The translations under genes and the position numbers were made by a program. Positions 43,135 through 52,590 of a stretch of DNA of 64,000 nt are shown piece by piece. The first letter of the stretch is position 1. Each line of letters begins with the position of its first letter. The stretch lies in NCBI GenBank assembly GCA_017617395.1, contig JAFZWG010000072.1, positions 62,001 through 126,000 of the forward strand, given 5' to 3'. The notes beneath the pieces were generated by a model. It saw only the letters and a list, made by a program, of their open reading frames with translations, was not told the origin of the DNA and made no database searches. This stretch comes from Lachnospiraceae bacterium (GTDB lineage Bacteria; Bacillota; Clostridia; Lachnospirales; Lachnospiraceae).

Positions 43135-46100
43135 ATGCCATACTGTCCTACCTGTAAGAAAGAGTACCCTCTCGGTACTACCATTTGCGTGGATTGTAAC
43201 GTTTCCCTGATTGACAACAAAGCTGCCGATATGGTTTCGCTTGTGTCCTTGAACAACAAGGAGCAGGCAGAGCGTTTTGTCGCCTACATGAAGGACCAGG
43301 GCATTGAGAGCACCTACGAGTACGGTGTTCGTGAAGATAACTACCGCATTTTCGTCGACAAGAAGGATAAGCGCGCGGCCATGAAGGGCTTCATCGCGTT
43401 CCAGTCGGCCGAGAAGCGAAGCCGTAACGGCGAGGACGTGACGCCCGAGCCGATTGTAAAGCCCGCCGAGAAGAAGGCAGAAGCCCCCGTGGAAACACCC
43501 AAGGCAGCGGAAGCTCCGAAGGCCGAGGAGCCCGCAGAGGAAGCACCCGCTCCCGCTCCTGTTGAGGAACCGAAGAAAGCTCCGAAGGCCAAGGTTATGA
43601 CAGGATTTGCCGACTCTTACGAGGAGCCGGATTTCATGGAGCGCGGCGAGCTCCCGTACGAGACCTCGTCCGAGCCCGAAATGCCCGAGGCATCCATAGA
43701 AGAGCCAGCTTACGAAGAGCCTGCCTACGAGGAACCTGTTGTTGAGGCACCCGTTATTGAGGCGCCTGCCTACGAAGAACCTGTTGTCGAGTCTCCTGTT
43801 ATTGAAGAACCCGCTCCCGAGCCGGTAGCCGAGGAGCCTGTTGCAGAGCCTGAGACCGAGCCGGTTCCGGAGGTGAAGGTTGTTATTTCCGAAGAGCCCG
43901 AGGAAGAGCCCGCTCCTGCTGCGGAACCGGAGGAAGAGCCCGAGGACGAACCCGAGATTCCTTCCGAGGCACCCGAGGAGGACGAAGTCGACGACGAGGA
44001 CGAGGATTTCGGCGACGAACCCGAGGAGGACGATGACGACGAGGAGGAAGCTCCGCAGTTCACGGCCAATGCTGCTACAAGAACCAAGCTTCCGGTACGC
44101 CAGAAGGAATACACGCCCTCTCCCGAGACCGACAGTGTCTTTGAGGCGAAGAAGGCGCCCAAACGCCGCCCTTCTCTCTACGAGGAACTTGAGAAAAATG
44201 AGGAGGCTGCCGCTGCTCCCGCAGACGAAGAGCCGTCCATTGATTTTACGCCGAAGAGACCTCTTACGGCATTCCAGTTTGAAAAGAAGCGCCAGGAGGA
44301 CCTGGAGAACTTCGCAAAGAAGCACGAAGGTCCCGTTCTCGACACCCGCGAGCCCGAGGCGATTGCCGCGGCCGATGGTGACGAGGAAGCCGAAGGCGGC
44401 ATGAAGTTTGCATTTTCCAACTACGAGCAGCAATATGTTGTTCCGAACTACGAGGAGTCCGAGCAGCCGAAGCCGGTTTACCAGAACAACGCCAAGACGA
44501 TCGACTGGGGCGCTGGTGCCGAGGACATCGAGGTGAAGCTCGAGACCGAGTCCGAGCCCGTGGAAGAGCCGGTTGCCGAAGCACCCGCAGAAGAACCCGC
44601 TCCCGCTCCGGTTGTTGTCGAGGAGGTTGAGGAGCCTGCTGAAAGCGAGCCCGAAGCAACTGTTGAAGAGCCCGCTCCCGCCGAGCCGGAAGCTCCGATC
44701 TTTGTTGAGACCGAGCGCGTCGAGCATGAGGAGCTTGACGATGCGAACATCATCGACGCGGACGACATCCAGTCCTTCAAGGAGGCCGCTGAGGCCGAAG
44801 CTCCCGCCGAGGATGCTTACGTTTCGCCGGTCAACACTGCGGACGATCCTCTCGATTACGAGAAGGATGAGGCGTCTGCGGAAGGCGCAAGCAACGATGC
44901 ATTTTCCGATTTTTTAAACAACTTTAAGAAGGCAACGCTCTCGAAGACCCGCAAGAAGACCGAGACTCCGGCAGCGGATCCGTCGAGCACGATTGTCTCC
45001 AAGACGCAGAAGCCGGTAGCTGTTCCCGTGGTTGCCAAGGCTACTCAGAAGAAGCCTGTGATGAGCGAGAATTCCTCGAAGGCTGTCGCTGCACCCGAGG
45101 CAAGCGCACCCGAGAAGGTTACGACCGAGACGCTCTTCGACAAGACAGAGCCCGCAAAGAGCGAAACGATCGTCGAGGAGATCGTTCCGGATGCAAAGTA
45201 CCAGAGCACCGAAACCGCGGATTTCGAAGCGGTTCCGAGCCGTCCTACCGACATTCAGGACACCAAGATCAAGGTTTCCTTAGACGACAATATCATCGAA
45301 GAAGTCATCTCCGACTCGCCCGAGCGCGAGACGCTGCCGAACATCGAGCAGAGCTCCTCGTTCGCAAATGAGGCAACCAAGGCCGATGCGGCGTTTGACG
45401 ACAAGCAGCCCGTGAAGAAGCCCAAACGCGTTGAGATCAACGACGCCGATATAGATCCCGAGGGAACATACCGCGGTTTCGTGCCGGACTACTCTCCTAC
45501 GGACCTCTCCGGCAACGACGAGCCCGCCGAGGAATCCGAGTACGACGAGTTCAAGAAGAAGGTGCATTCCCGCAAAGAGGAAAATGCAGCCATCAACGCA
45601 CAGATCAAGAAGGAGCAGGTTCGCCAGGCAAGCCTCGTAAAGGACTTCGGCAAGAACGGCAAGATTGTCTTCGAGGACACCGACGATCTGGACAACTACG
45701 CAGGCTTTGTGCCGGATTACACGCCGAACACGACGAACGAGGCCGAGTTCGACTTCTACAAGCCGCACCAGGTTTCGAGCTACGCGAAGTATAAAAAGAA
45801 CGCCCGCAAGGCTGATGCCGAGGGTCCCGTTGTTCTCACGGGCATGCGCATCACCGGCGAGGAGGAAACGGACCACCTGTTCGTCTCCCACGTTCCGGCT
45901 TCTGCCAAGCGCGAGCTCGCGGCAGGCGATCTGAAGAATGCTTCGTTCCTTCTTTGCATGAGCAGCAAGCGCCTTGCGAAGCTCTTCAACAGCTGGATGA
46001 TGCTCAATGTTACACAGCAGACCGTCCGAGCTTTCGAGAGCGAGACCGCAACCGACGCACAGAACGTCGAACGCAAGATTGCAGGCATCAAGAAGCTTTT

Positions 46101-46182
46101 GACCGACAACTTCGGCGAGCTCAACGAAGTCTTCCTTGACAGCCTCGTACAGCGCTACTACGCGAAGTTCCTTGAAGAATAA
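43135..46182 (+). CDS. Large acidic zinc-ribbon protein of unknown function
   Basis: A 1015-residue soluble protein without membrane segments. Residues 3-23 form a zinc ribbon, CPTCKKEYPLGTTICVDCN, and about 32-90 a DUF2007-like domain (LNNKEQAERFVAYMKDQGIE). Then come hundreds of residues dominated by Glu, Pro, Ala and Val with short repeats such as YEEPVVEAPVIEAP and an Asp/Glu run near 280-305. Further on are two copies of a motif, YRGFVPDYSPTD (about 780) and YAGFVPDYTPNT (about 860). The last 100 residues look folded and helical (SFLLCMSSKRLAKLFNSWMM). The low-complexity body suggests a disordered scaffold. Function unknown. Confidence 0.75.
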   Translation: MPYCPTCKKEYPLGTTICVDCNVSLIDNKAADMVSLVSLNNKEQAERFVAYMKDQGIESTYEYGVREDNYRIFVDKKDKRAAMKGFIAFQSAEKRSRNGEDVTPEPIVKPAEKKAEAPVETPKAAEAPKAEEPAEEAPAPAPVEEPKKAPKAKVMTGFADSYEEPDFMERGELPYETSSEPEMPEASIEEPAYEEPAYEEPVVEAPVIEAPAYEEPVVESPVIEEPAPEPVAEEPVAEPETEPVPEVKVVISEEPEEEPAPAAEPEEEPEDEPEIPSEAPEEDEVDDEDEDFGDEPEEDDDDEEEAPQFTANAATRTKLPVRQKEYTPSPETDSVFEAKKAPKRRPSLYEELEKNEEAAAAPADEEPSIDFTPKRPLTAFQFEKKRQEDLENFAKKHEGPVLDTREPEAIAAADGDEEAEGGMKFAFSNYEQQYVVPNYEESEQPKPVYQNNAKTIDWGAGAEDIEVKLETESEPVEEPVAEAPAEEPAPAPVVVEEVEEPAESEPEATVEEPAPAEPEAPIFVETERVEHEELDDANIIDADDIQSFKEAAEAEAPAEDAYVSPVNTADDPLDYEKDEASAEGASNDAFSDFLNNFKKATLSKTRKKTETPAADPSSTIVSKTQKPVAVPVVAKATQKKPVMSENSSKAVAAPEASAPEKVTTETLFDKTEPAKSETIVEEIVPDAKYQSTETADFEAVPSRPTDIQDTKIKVSLDDNIIEEVISDSPERETLPNIEQSSSFANEATKADAAFDDKQPVKKPKRVEINDADIDPEGTYRGFVPDYSPTDLSGNDEPAEESEYDEFKKKVHSRKEENAAINAQIKKEQVRQASLVKDFGKNGKIVFEDTDDLDNYAGFVPDYTPNTTNEAEFDFYKPHQVSSYAKYKKNARKADAEGPVVLTGMRITGEEETDHLFVSHVPASAKRELAAGDLKNASFLLCMSSKRLAKLFNSWMMLNVTQQTVRAFESETATDAQNVERKIAGIKKLLTDNFGELNEVFLDSLVQRYYAKFLEE

Positions 46183-46211
46183 TTTCCTTCGGAAAATGAA
46201 ACCAAAATCAA

Positions 46212-46241
46212 AAGAAGGTTCCCTCGGGAGCCTTCTTTTTT
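46212..46241. terminator. Bidirectional rho-independent terminator
   Basis: GAAGGTTCCC / GGGAGCCTTC with a TC loop, flanked by A-runs on the left and TTTTTT on the right. It serves the rightward zinc-ribbon gene and, on the other strand, the leftward TPM gene. Confidence 0.88.
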
Positions 46242-46268
46242 GATGTAAAATGAGTTTTCAAGCAATAA

Positions 46269-47105
46269 CTAGAACCGATGTCCGCCGCCGTGGCTCGAGT
46301 GGCCTCCTCCGCCGCCGCTTCTACCGCCGCCTCCGCTGCTGCGGCCGCCACCGCCGCCACTGCCGCCTCCTCCGAGCAGAATCAAAAGTATTCGAAGGAT
46401 TAAAAGTGCGGTGTTCACCTTGTCAACCTGCGCGGCCTCCACATATGTCTTGTGGTCGACTGTAATCTGGTCATTCGTAAACCTCGCGTGGCCGTCCACG
46501 ACGAGCGAAAGTTCTCCGGTCGTGACCGCAGGCTTTCTGTTTAAGAAACGAAGGAAAGCAAAATTCAGCAACAACGCAGAAATCACCGCAAGGAAGATAC
46601 ACGAAACAATTCTCATCTTCTGCGAGATGCTCTTACCCTCCAGAAGCCGCAGCGCCTGCAGGATCGCGTTGTTCGCACAGTCGGCGTAGTCTCCCCGGCT
46701 TGCATACCGGTACACGTTGTCGGTGATGGTTAACGCCTTCGCAGGAGTCACATAATCGCCGATATAACCGTCCGTCTCGATGTAAATCTCACGGGTCGCC
46801 ATATCGATCACGAACAAAAAGCCGCTCTGTGTCCCAAAATTCTTGTCGTAAAGCTCTGAGGCATATGTCGCGGTGTTCATGCCGTAATGGCTATCAGCGA
46901 TTGTATAAATGCCAACATTGCCGTATTCCGAAAGTTTTTCCATGCTCTTGTGAAGCTCAGACAAATCCTCGCCTTCAAAAAGATTCGCATGATCCGTCAG
47001 GTATTTGCCGCCGGGCGAGGACGGCTTTTCGTGCGTTGCGTAGTTGCAGCCGCACAGGGAAATCGCGAGCACCAGAGCTGCGAGGTAAAGAATCATTTTA
47101 CGCAT
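46269..47105 (-). CDS. TPM-domain lipoprotein with Gly/His-rich tail
   Basis: A 278-residue lipoprotein, with lipobox ISLCGC near the N-terminus. The TPM (YgcG/Psb32-type) domain spans about 35-160 (YLTDHANLFEGEDLSELHKSMEKL, GFLFVIDMATREIYIETDG). A membrane segment lies at about 168-188. The C-terminus is a low-complexity tail of Gly, Ser and Arg ending HSSHGGGHRF, typical of YgcG-like proteins. The family role is unclear. The gene overlaps the stop of the upstream zinc-ribbon membrane gene by eight bases, so the two are probably coupled. Confidence 0.82.
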   Translation of the reverse strand: MRKMILYLAALVLAISLCGCNYATHEKPSSPGGKYLTDHANLFEGEDLSELHKSMEKLSEYGNVGIYTIADSHYGMNTATYASELYDKNFGTQSGFLFVIDMATREIYIETDGYIGDYVTPAKALTITDNVYRYASRGDYADCANNAILQALRLLEGKSISQKMRIVSCIFLAVISALLLNFAFLRFLNRKPAVTTGELSLVVDGHARFTNDQITVDHKTYVEAAQVDKVNTALLILRILLILLGGGGSGGGGGRSSGGGGRSGGGGGHSSHGGGHRF

Positions 47106-48798
47106 GATCGTCTTCACCTCCGCTTCTGTTGAATTGTTTCGGCCGCACCGAGGAAAGCACGTTGTAACTCTTGATCAATGCAAACACCGAGACTCCGACC
47201 GCGGCGATAACTGCGAACGAGAGCCCGTAGAACAACTCGTCCGACGCGGGGTTAAAGTAAAACACAACCGCCGCGGCGACCGCCGTGAGCAAAGACCAGA
47301 AGTTGACACGGTTCATTGCCACATCCACGATTCCGCTGTACGTTGAACTCATGTTAATCAGTCGGACGACAAATACGATGCAGATTGCAATCGATACTAC
47401 GCGATAGATCTGTAGGAAGCTGAATGCGAACGTCGTGTCCCACCAAAGCTGTATGGCCGGCATCACCAAAACCGCTCCGATCAGGCACAGAACAAGGGTA
47501 TTTCTGGTCTTGTGGCTGACCTTCTTCCCGTCTTCCGCGGTAATCACATGGTACTGCTTTTTGAAGATCTCCATGACTTCGCTTTTGAACATGCACGATG
47601 CCCCGAGCGCCGCCATCAACGCGACAAACAAAATGTACGACGGCGTCAATGTGTAGAGAAAGTAGAAAAATGCAGCCAGCGGAATTGCCGTCAATGCGGA
47701 GAAGAACAAAAAGCGCTTCGTCGAGGCCGGGAATTCGGCATACATTTTCCCCGTGTCGCCGTTCATCGTTGCGTACGAGACACGGTCTCCCCAGCGGTAC
47801 GACATGAACCAAACCGGAAACATCGCAAGCTTGCTCTTGACAGAGATGGCCTTGTCGGGCTGTCTTGCATCCCACTCGGGCTTCGATTCGATCAGCGCAT
47901 TTTCCGAAGAAACACGCGGTGTTCCCTCCTTCGGAATCTCGCGAACCGGAGTCCACAAGCCTCCGCTGTGACCGGGCTGTCCCTGCACCGAGAGGTCCGC
48001 GATCACGCTTGCCTCCTTCGGCCCGTATTGATGGTACTTCGAGCACGCGTCGGTGTAGATCAGCTCCTTCTCGGTGTTGACCACACGGTTGATGTAAACC
48101 ATCTCATCCTGGTCCGCAGCGTTGGCGTAAAAACCGTTCAGGTAACACAAATTAAACTGCCGCTTGTTGCGCCAGGGGTACGGAGCGATTCGCTCGCTGA
48201 CATAATCATCGAAAGTCTGGGATGCATCGTGAGACAGGCCGCTGTAACTGCTGTTTAAGCGGCCCTGCATACGATAAGTGATTTTGACGTAGCCGTCGCC
48301 TTCCTGTTCCGTCGCCTCGCCCATGAAGTTGAAGGTACCTCTTCGGTTGATGTCATACGTCCAGTACGGCATGTAAATGCCGCGGAAGCCATCGGCGTCT
48401 CCGTGGTTGATCAGATCGCGCGGAGCATAAATCTGCTTGCGTGCGATGCGCTTATACTCGGCAACGCACACCTCCTTACTCATTTGAAACGGAACCACAA
48501 GGTCCGGCTTGCGGATTCTCGTCAGGCGGCTGTGAAGTGTCGCCGGCGAGCCGCAGTAACTGCACCACGTCACGGCCTCGTCGGAGTCGGCGGAAATCTC
48601 CGCGCCGCACTGCGAGCACGTAAACGTGGTCACTTCAATCTCATTTGTCGAATTCCCGCTCTCCGTCTGTTCAAACGCATCCTTCGACCATTTGGTGGCC
48701 TCGGAGATCAGGAATGTGGAATTGCAATAGCGGCATTTCATCTTCTGAAGCTCGACGTCGAAGACGAGCTTGTTGCCGCAATTCGGACATCCGATCAT
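47098..48798 (-). CDS. Zinc-ribbon membrane protein (TFIIB-type ribbon)
   Basis: A 566-residue protein with two N-terminal zinc ribbons: CPNCGNKLVFDVELQKMKCRYC split over residues 4-25, and CSQCGAEISADSDEAVTWCSYC over about 60-82. A beta-rich middle region (GIYMPYWTYDINRRGTFNF, then AYPW-like) is followed by about six membrane segments after residue 370. Such proteins are common in Clostridia beside YgcG-like genes, with no known role. ATG 48798 has GGGGGAA upstream. Confidence 0.78.
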   Translation of the reverse strand: MIGCPNCGNKLVFDVELQKMKCRYCNSTFLISEATKWSKDAFEQTESGNSTNEIEVTTFTCSQCGAEISADSDEAVTWCSYCGSPATLHSRLTRIRKPDLVVPFQMSKEVCVAEYKRIARKQIYAPRDLINHGDADGFRGIYMPYWTYDINRRGTFNFMGEATEQEGDGYVKITYRMQGRLNSSYSGLSHDASQTFDDYVSERIAPYPWRNKRQFNLCYLNGFYANAADQDEMVYINRVVNTEKELIYTDACSKYHQYGPKEASVIADLSVQGQPGHSGGLWTPVREIPKEGTPRVSSENALIESKPEWDARQPDKAISVKSKLAMFPVWFMSYRWGDRVSYATMNGDTGKMYAEFPASTKRFLFFSALTAIPLAAFFYFLYTLTPSYILFVALMAALGASCMFKSEVMEIFKKQYHVITAEDGKKVSHKTRNTLVLCLIGAVLVMPAIQLWWDTTFAFSFLQIYRVVSIAICIVFVVRLINMSSTYSGIVDVAMNRVNFWSLLTAVAAAVVFYFNPASDELFYGLSFAVIAAVGVSVFALIKSYNVLSSVRPKQFNRSGGEDDHA

Positions 48799-48831
48799 AC
48801 TTGTTTCCCCCAGTACAATACGCGAAAATGC

Positions 48832-51800
48832 CTATGAGAAGATTTCCAGGAGTTCCTCTTTCGTCAGCTTTCCGATCAAATCCTCCTGCTTCTCGATGAC
48901 GGCCTCGGCGAGCCGTTGCTTCTTCTGCTGAAGTCGGTAGATCTTCTCCTCAATCGTACCCTTCGTAAGAAGCTTGATGACGTGCACGTTGCGCGTCTGG
49001 CCGATGCGGTAGCAACGGTCGGTCGCCTGATCCTCCACGGCCGGATTCCACCAGGGATCCACGTGGATAACCATGTCGGCACCGATCAGATTTAAGCCCG
49101 TGCCGCCGGCTTTCAAGGAAATCAGGAACACATCGTGTGTGCCCTCGTTAAACTGCTTTACAAACTTGCTGCGGTCCGCAACCTTGGTGTCGCCGCGGAT
49201 GCAGAAGTAACCGATATTGCGGTCCTTGAGCTCTTTTTCGATAAGGTCGAGCATCGACGTAAACTGCGAGAACACAAGTGTCCTGTGCCCTGCCGCAATC
49301 GCCTGCGACAACAGCTCCATCAAGATGTCCATCTTCGCGCTGTCGCCGTCGTAGTTGTCCATAAACGTCGCCGGATGACAGCAGATCTGGCGAAGGCGCA
49401 TCAACGCACTCAGGATACGCACGCGATTCTCGGGAATCTCGGTGTCCTCCTCGTCGAAATGAAGCTCTCCGCGGTAATGCTCGAGGTACGCCGCATACAG
49501 CTTCTTCTGGCGCTCCGAGAGGTCGACAAGAATCTTCTCCTCTGTCTTCTCCGGAAGATCCGTGAGTACGTCCTGTTTCATACGTCGCATGATATACGGC
49601 TGAATGCGGAGATTGAGCTGCGTCAACATCTCCTCGTTTTTATTCATAATCGGCTTTTCGTACTCGTTCACGAACTTCGAGTGCGAGAACAGATATCCCG
49701 GCATCACAAAATCAAAGATCGACCAGATTTCGGAAAGAGAATTTTCAATCGGTGTACCGGTCAGGGCAAACCGCGTCTGCGTCTTAAGATTCTTCACGCT
49801 CTGCGCGTTCATCGAAGCGCTGTTTTTGATATTCTGCGCCTCATCGATGATAACCGCGGAGAATTCCAGATCTTTATAGTACGGAAGATCCCTGCGGATC
49901 AAAGGATACGACGTGATCAGCACATCCGCCGTGCTCTCCGCAACGATACGGCGGCGCTCCTCGGGCGTACCGCACACGATATCGCAGCTCATATGCGGCG
50001 CAAAATTCTCAAACTCATCCTTCCAGTTGAACATTAGAGACGTCGGGCACACAACCATGCGGCGACTCTTCTCCGGCAAGGTCGAGAGGTACATAATCGC
50101 CTGCAGTGTCTTACCAAGACCCATATCGTCGGCCAGAATACCGCCCATGTGGTGGTTTGCAAGATTGCACATCCACGAGAAACCGGCTGCCTGATACGAC
50201 CGGACGTCCGCCGTGATCGAATCCGGGCACGACAACAACGGCGGGTTGTTGAGCTCGTGAATCAGATCGTAGATCGCATCGTCGACATGGTGCTCGGCGT
50301 TCATGTGATCGAGCATCTGCGTAAGATAATTTGCCTGCGCGCGGTCGACAACAACACCGTCCTCGCGGATCGTCTGCGTCGAGCCGGTGAGCGAGCGGAT
50401 AAACTGCATCGACTGCTGCATGGCAGCGGAATCCAGCATGAGGAAGTTGCCGTCCTTCATGCGGTAATACTTCTTCTTGAGCTTGATCGAGCGGAAGATC
50501 TCCGCAAGCTCTTTTCTCGGTACATCGTCGTAGGAAACATCGAGCGTCAGATAGTCCTCGTCGGACTTCATGTGAACGCCGTACGTCACCCTCTCGCCCT
50601 TGTTGATGCGAAGCGAACGGAACGAATCCGAGTACATCAACTGACAGATATCATCCAGGCCGTCGCGTTCGCCGGAAATGAAATCAAAGATCTTCTCCAC
50701 GTCGCGAAGCAGATAGTAACCGCTGTGCGTCTCAAAGCCGAGGTCCTTCAGTTTCGTAAGAAGCTCGTGCTCGCCCTCCTTATCGCGCACCAGAATAACC
50801 TTGTGTGTATCCGGCTCGGAGAAGCTGTTAAACTTGTACTCCCCGTACGTAAAATACAACTCGCCGCGGATGTCCATATTGACGTAATCAAGATACAGCG
50901 AAGCCGTCAGCGGATACGTGAGATACCGCTCCTGCAGCACCGCGGGAATCTCCATGCTCATCGTGTTGCTGAGTTTCGGAAGAACTTCCTCAAGAAAGCG
51001 CTTTGCGTACTCGCCGCGGAACAGAATCGGCTTGCTGTCGTGCGAGAGACTGTTGTAAATCGGGAGATAATTCTTCGTAAACGATGCCGACGGATGGTAC
51101 AAAACCATATCGTACAAAAGAAGGCTTCCGTCCGCAGCCATCGGGAATACGCGGGAGTTGTCCGCATAGCCGATGGAAACGTAATCCTCGTCCGCATCGA
51201 TATCGTAGGAAATGTACGGATTGCCGTCGACGAACGTGACATTTTCAATCACACGGTTGTTAAACGCCAGGCTGAAGGAATCGCTTCCGAGTCTGCGCAA
51301 TACTTCCAGAAACATGCCCTTGGTGAGCATAATCTCATTCTTCTGGAACACGGAACGCTCGCCGGCGATGCCAAAGCGCTCCTCCAGGTCACTCAGCTCG
51401 CACAGGTAGTCGATCACGCGCTCCGAGGACTCGTCAAAATCGCAGATGTCGCTTCGATACGTAAAGTTCTTACCAAGCGTAAAATTCTGCCCGCTCCTAA
51501 CGGCCTCGAGCATCTTCTTAACGGACTGAACCTTATAGCAGCGGCCGGCGCCCAGGGATATGCGAAGCGCCACGCAATCGTTCGGCTGGCGAAGGATCCC
51601 GTGGTAAAAGAATGTTGCCTCCAGATGCGCGGTTTCCTTGCACGCAACACCGGAGTCCAACTCGGTATAGTAGTCAAGAATCTGGCCGTTTCTCTGCTCC
51701 TCGGCCGTGAGCTCGCCGGTCTGCTTCGTGGTGCGCTCAAACTGGCTTAGGAACAAGAGGGAGGCGATGATATGCTTGCAGATGCCTCCATTTTTCGAAA

Positions 51801-52023
51801 GATTCGCGCAGGTACAGCTGCACGAAAGCGACTCGCCTAAGCGCACCTGAACCTTGTAGTTGTAGTTGCCCTTGACGGTAAATTGAAAGATGGTCTTGTC
51901 CTTCGACGCAACCGCGTGCGTGACACGACCGTTTTTATAATACGAAAAGCCATCCGCATAGACTTCGTCACTCTGCGCATAGCTCTTGATAAATGCTTTG
52001 TTTAAGAAATCCCTAAACTCCAA
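48832..52023 (-). CDS. SNF2-family helicase with SWIM zinc finger
   Basis: A 1063-residue SNF2/RapA-type DNA translocase. An N-terminal SWIM finger (CSCTCANLSKNGGICKH, near residue 70) is followed by a long SNF2-associated region. The motor has Walker A DDMGLGKT, box II DEAQ (IIDEAQNIKNS) and motif VI ATDRCYRIGQTR. No Met codon is available near the conserved start, so TTG at 52023 is proposed; it overlaps the end of scpB by 11 bases, and GAGG lies nine bases upstream. The cellular role (chromatin, recombination or polymerase recycling) is not defined for this group. Confidence 0.88.
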   Translation of the reverse strand: MEFRDFLNKAFIKSYAQSDEVYADGFSYYKNGRVTHAVASKDKTIFQFTVKGNYNYKVQVRLGESLSCSCTCANLSKNGGICKHIIASLLFLSQFERTTKQTGELTAEEQRNGQILDYYTELDSGVACKETAHLEATFFYHGILRQPNDCVALRISLGAGRCYKVQSVKKMLEAVRSGQNFTLGKNFTYRSDICDFDESSERVIDYLCELSDLEERFGIAGERSVFQKNEIMLTKGMFLEVLRRLGSDSFSLAFNNRVIENVTFVDGNPYISYDIDADEDYVSIGYADNSRVFPMAADGSLLLYDMVLYHPSASFTKNYLPIYNSLSHDSKPILFRGEYAKRFLEEVLPKLSNTMSMEIPAVLQERYLTYPLTASLYLDYVNMDIRGELYFTYGEYKFNSFSEPDTHKVILVRDKEGEHELLTKLKDLGFETHSGYYLLRDVEKIFDFISGERDGLDDICQLMYSDSFRSLRINKGERVTYGVHMKSDEDYLTLDVSYDDVPRKELAEIFRSIKLKKKYYRMKDGNFLMLDSAAMQQSMQFIRSLTGSTQTIREDGVVVDRAQANYLTQMLDHMNAEHHVDDAIYDLIHELNNPPLLSCPDSITADVRSYQAAGFSWMCNLANHHMGGILADDMGLGKTLQAIMYLSTLPEKSRRMVVCPTSLMFNWKDEFENFAPHMSCDIVCGTPEERRRIVAESTADVLITSYPLIRRDLPYYKDLEFSAVIIDEAQNIKNSASMNAQSVKNLKTQTRFALTGTPIENSLSEIWSIFDFVMPGYLFSHSKFVNEYEKPIMNKNEEMLTQLNLRIQPYIMRRMKQDVLTDLPEKTEEKILVDLSERQKKLYAAYLEHYRGELHFDEEDTEIPENRVRILSALMRLRQICCHPATFMDNYDGDSAKMDILMELLSQAIAAGHRTLVFSQFTSMLDLIEKELKDRNIGYFCIRGDTKVADRSKFVKQFNEGTHDVFLISLKAGGTGLNLIGADMVIHVDPWWNPAVEDQATDRCYRIGQTRNVHVIKLLTKGTIEEKIYRLQQKKQRLAEAVIEKQEDLIGKLTKEELLEIFS

Positions 52024-52576
52024 TCTCTGCTTCCTCTTCCGCTTCCTGCTTGAACTCTTCCACCATCTCTTTGCTGATGTACGGCAGCTCGTCGATCGAA
52101 GAAACACCGAAACTTCGAAGGAAATCGTCCGTCGTACCGAACAGGATCGGGCGGCCCGGCGCCTCCAGACGACCCAGCTCGCAAATCAGATGATACTCCA
52201 TCAACTTGTTGATTGTAAAGTCACTGTTGACACCGCGGATTGCCTCGATGTCCGCGCGCGTCACCGGCTGCTTGTACGCCACGATCGCAAGCGTCTCCAG
52301 CATAACGTCCGTGAGCGCGTGTTTCTTGGGCACGTGGCACAGCTTGATCAGATCCTCGTAACACGAGGCCTTCGTGCACATCTGAAGCTTTGTGCCGACA
52401 CGTTGTATCATAATGCCGCGCGAGTCTTCCTCGCACTCCCGCATGAGCTCCTCGGCGATCTCATTCACCTCGTCGGTTGTGAGCTCCAAAGCGGTTGCAA
52501 TCGCTTCCACCTCTACGGCGTCACCCATCGTGAAGAGAATTCCCTCGATCGACGCCTTTTTGTTATTCTCAGCCAC
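52013..52576 (-). CDS. scpB: Segregation and condensation protein ScpB
   Basis: A 187-residue winged-helix partner of ScpA in the SMC condensin complex. The family motifs ETLAIVAYKQPVTRADIEAIRGV and GRLEAPGRPILFGTT are clear. The start is GTG with GAGAGG upstream. It lies 14 bases after scpA. smc is not in this window. Confidence 0.95.
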   Translation of the reverse strand: MAENNKKASIEGILFTMGDAVEVEAIATALELTTDEVNEIAEELMRECEEDSRGIMIQRVGTKLQMCTKASCYEDLIKLCHVPKKHALTDVMLETLAIVAYKQPVTRADIEAIRGVNSDFTINKLMEYHLICELGRLEAPGRPILFGTTDDFLRSFGVSSIDELPYISKEMVEEFKQEAEEEAEIGV

Positions 52577-52590
52577 AATACCTCTCCCGT

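Noticed and set aside
43680..44060. Tandem DNA repeat or CRISPR-like array
   Set aside because: The periodicity is the coding of Glu/Pro/Val peptide repeats in an open frame; units vary in length and there are no unique spacers.
43030..44727. Long 565-codon Leu/Gly/Arg-rich open frame on the minus strand
   Set aside because: It is the antisense shadow of the Glu/Pro/Ala repeat region of the acidic zinc-ribbon gene; no ribosome-binding site and only low-complexity composition.
50149..51750. 533-codon open frame on the plus strand
   Set aside because: Antisense to the SNF2 helicase, whose motifs are unmistakable; composition is that of a reverse-strand shadow in a GC-rich third-position genome.
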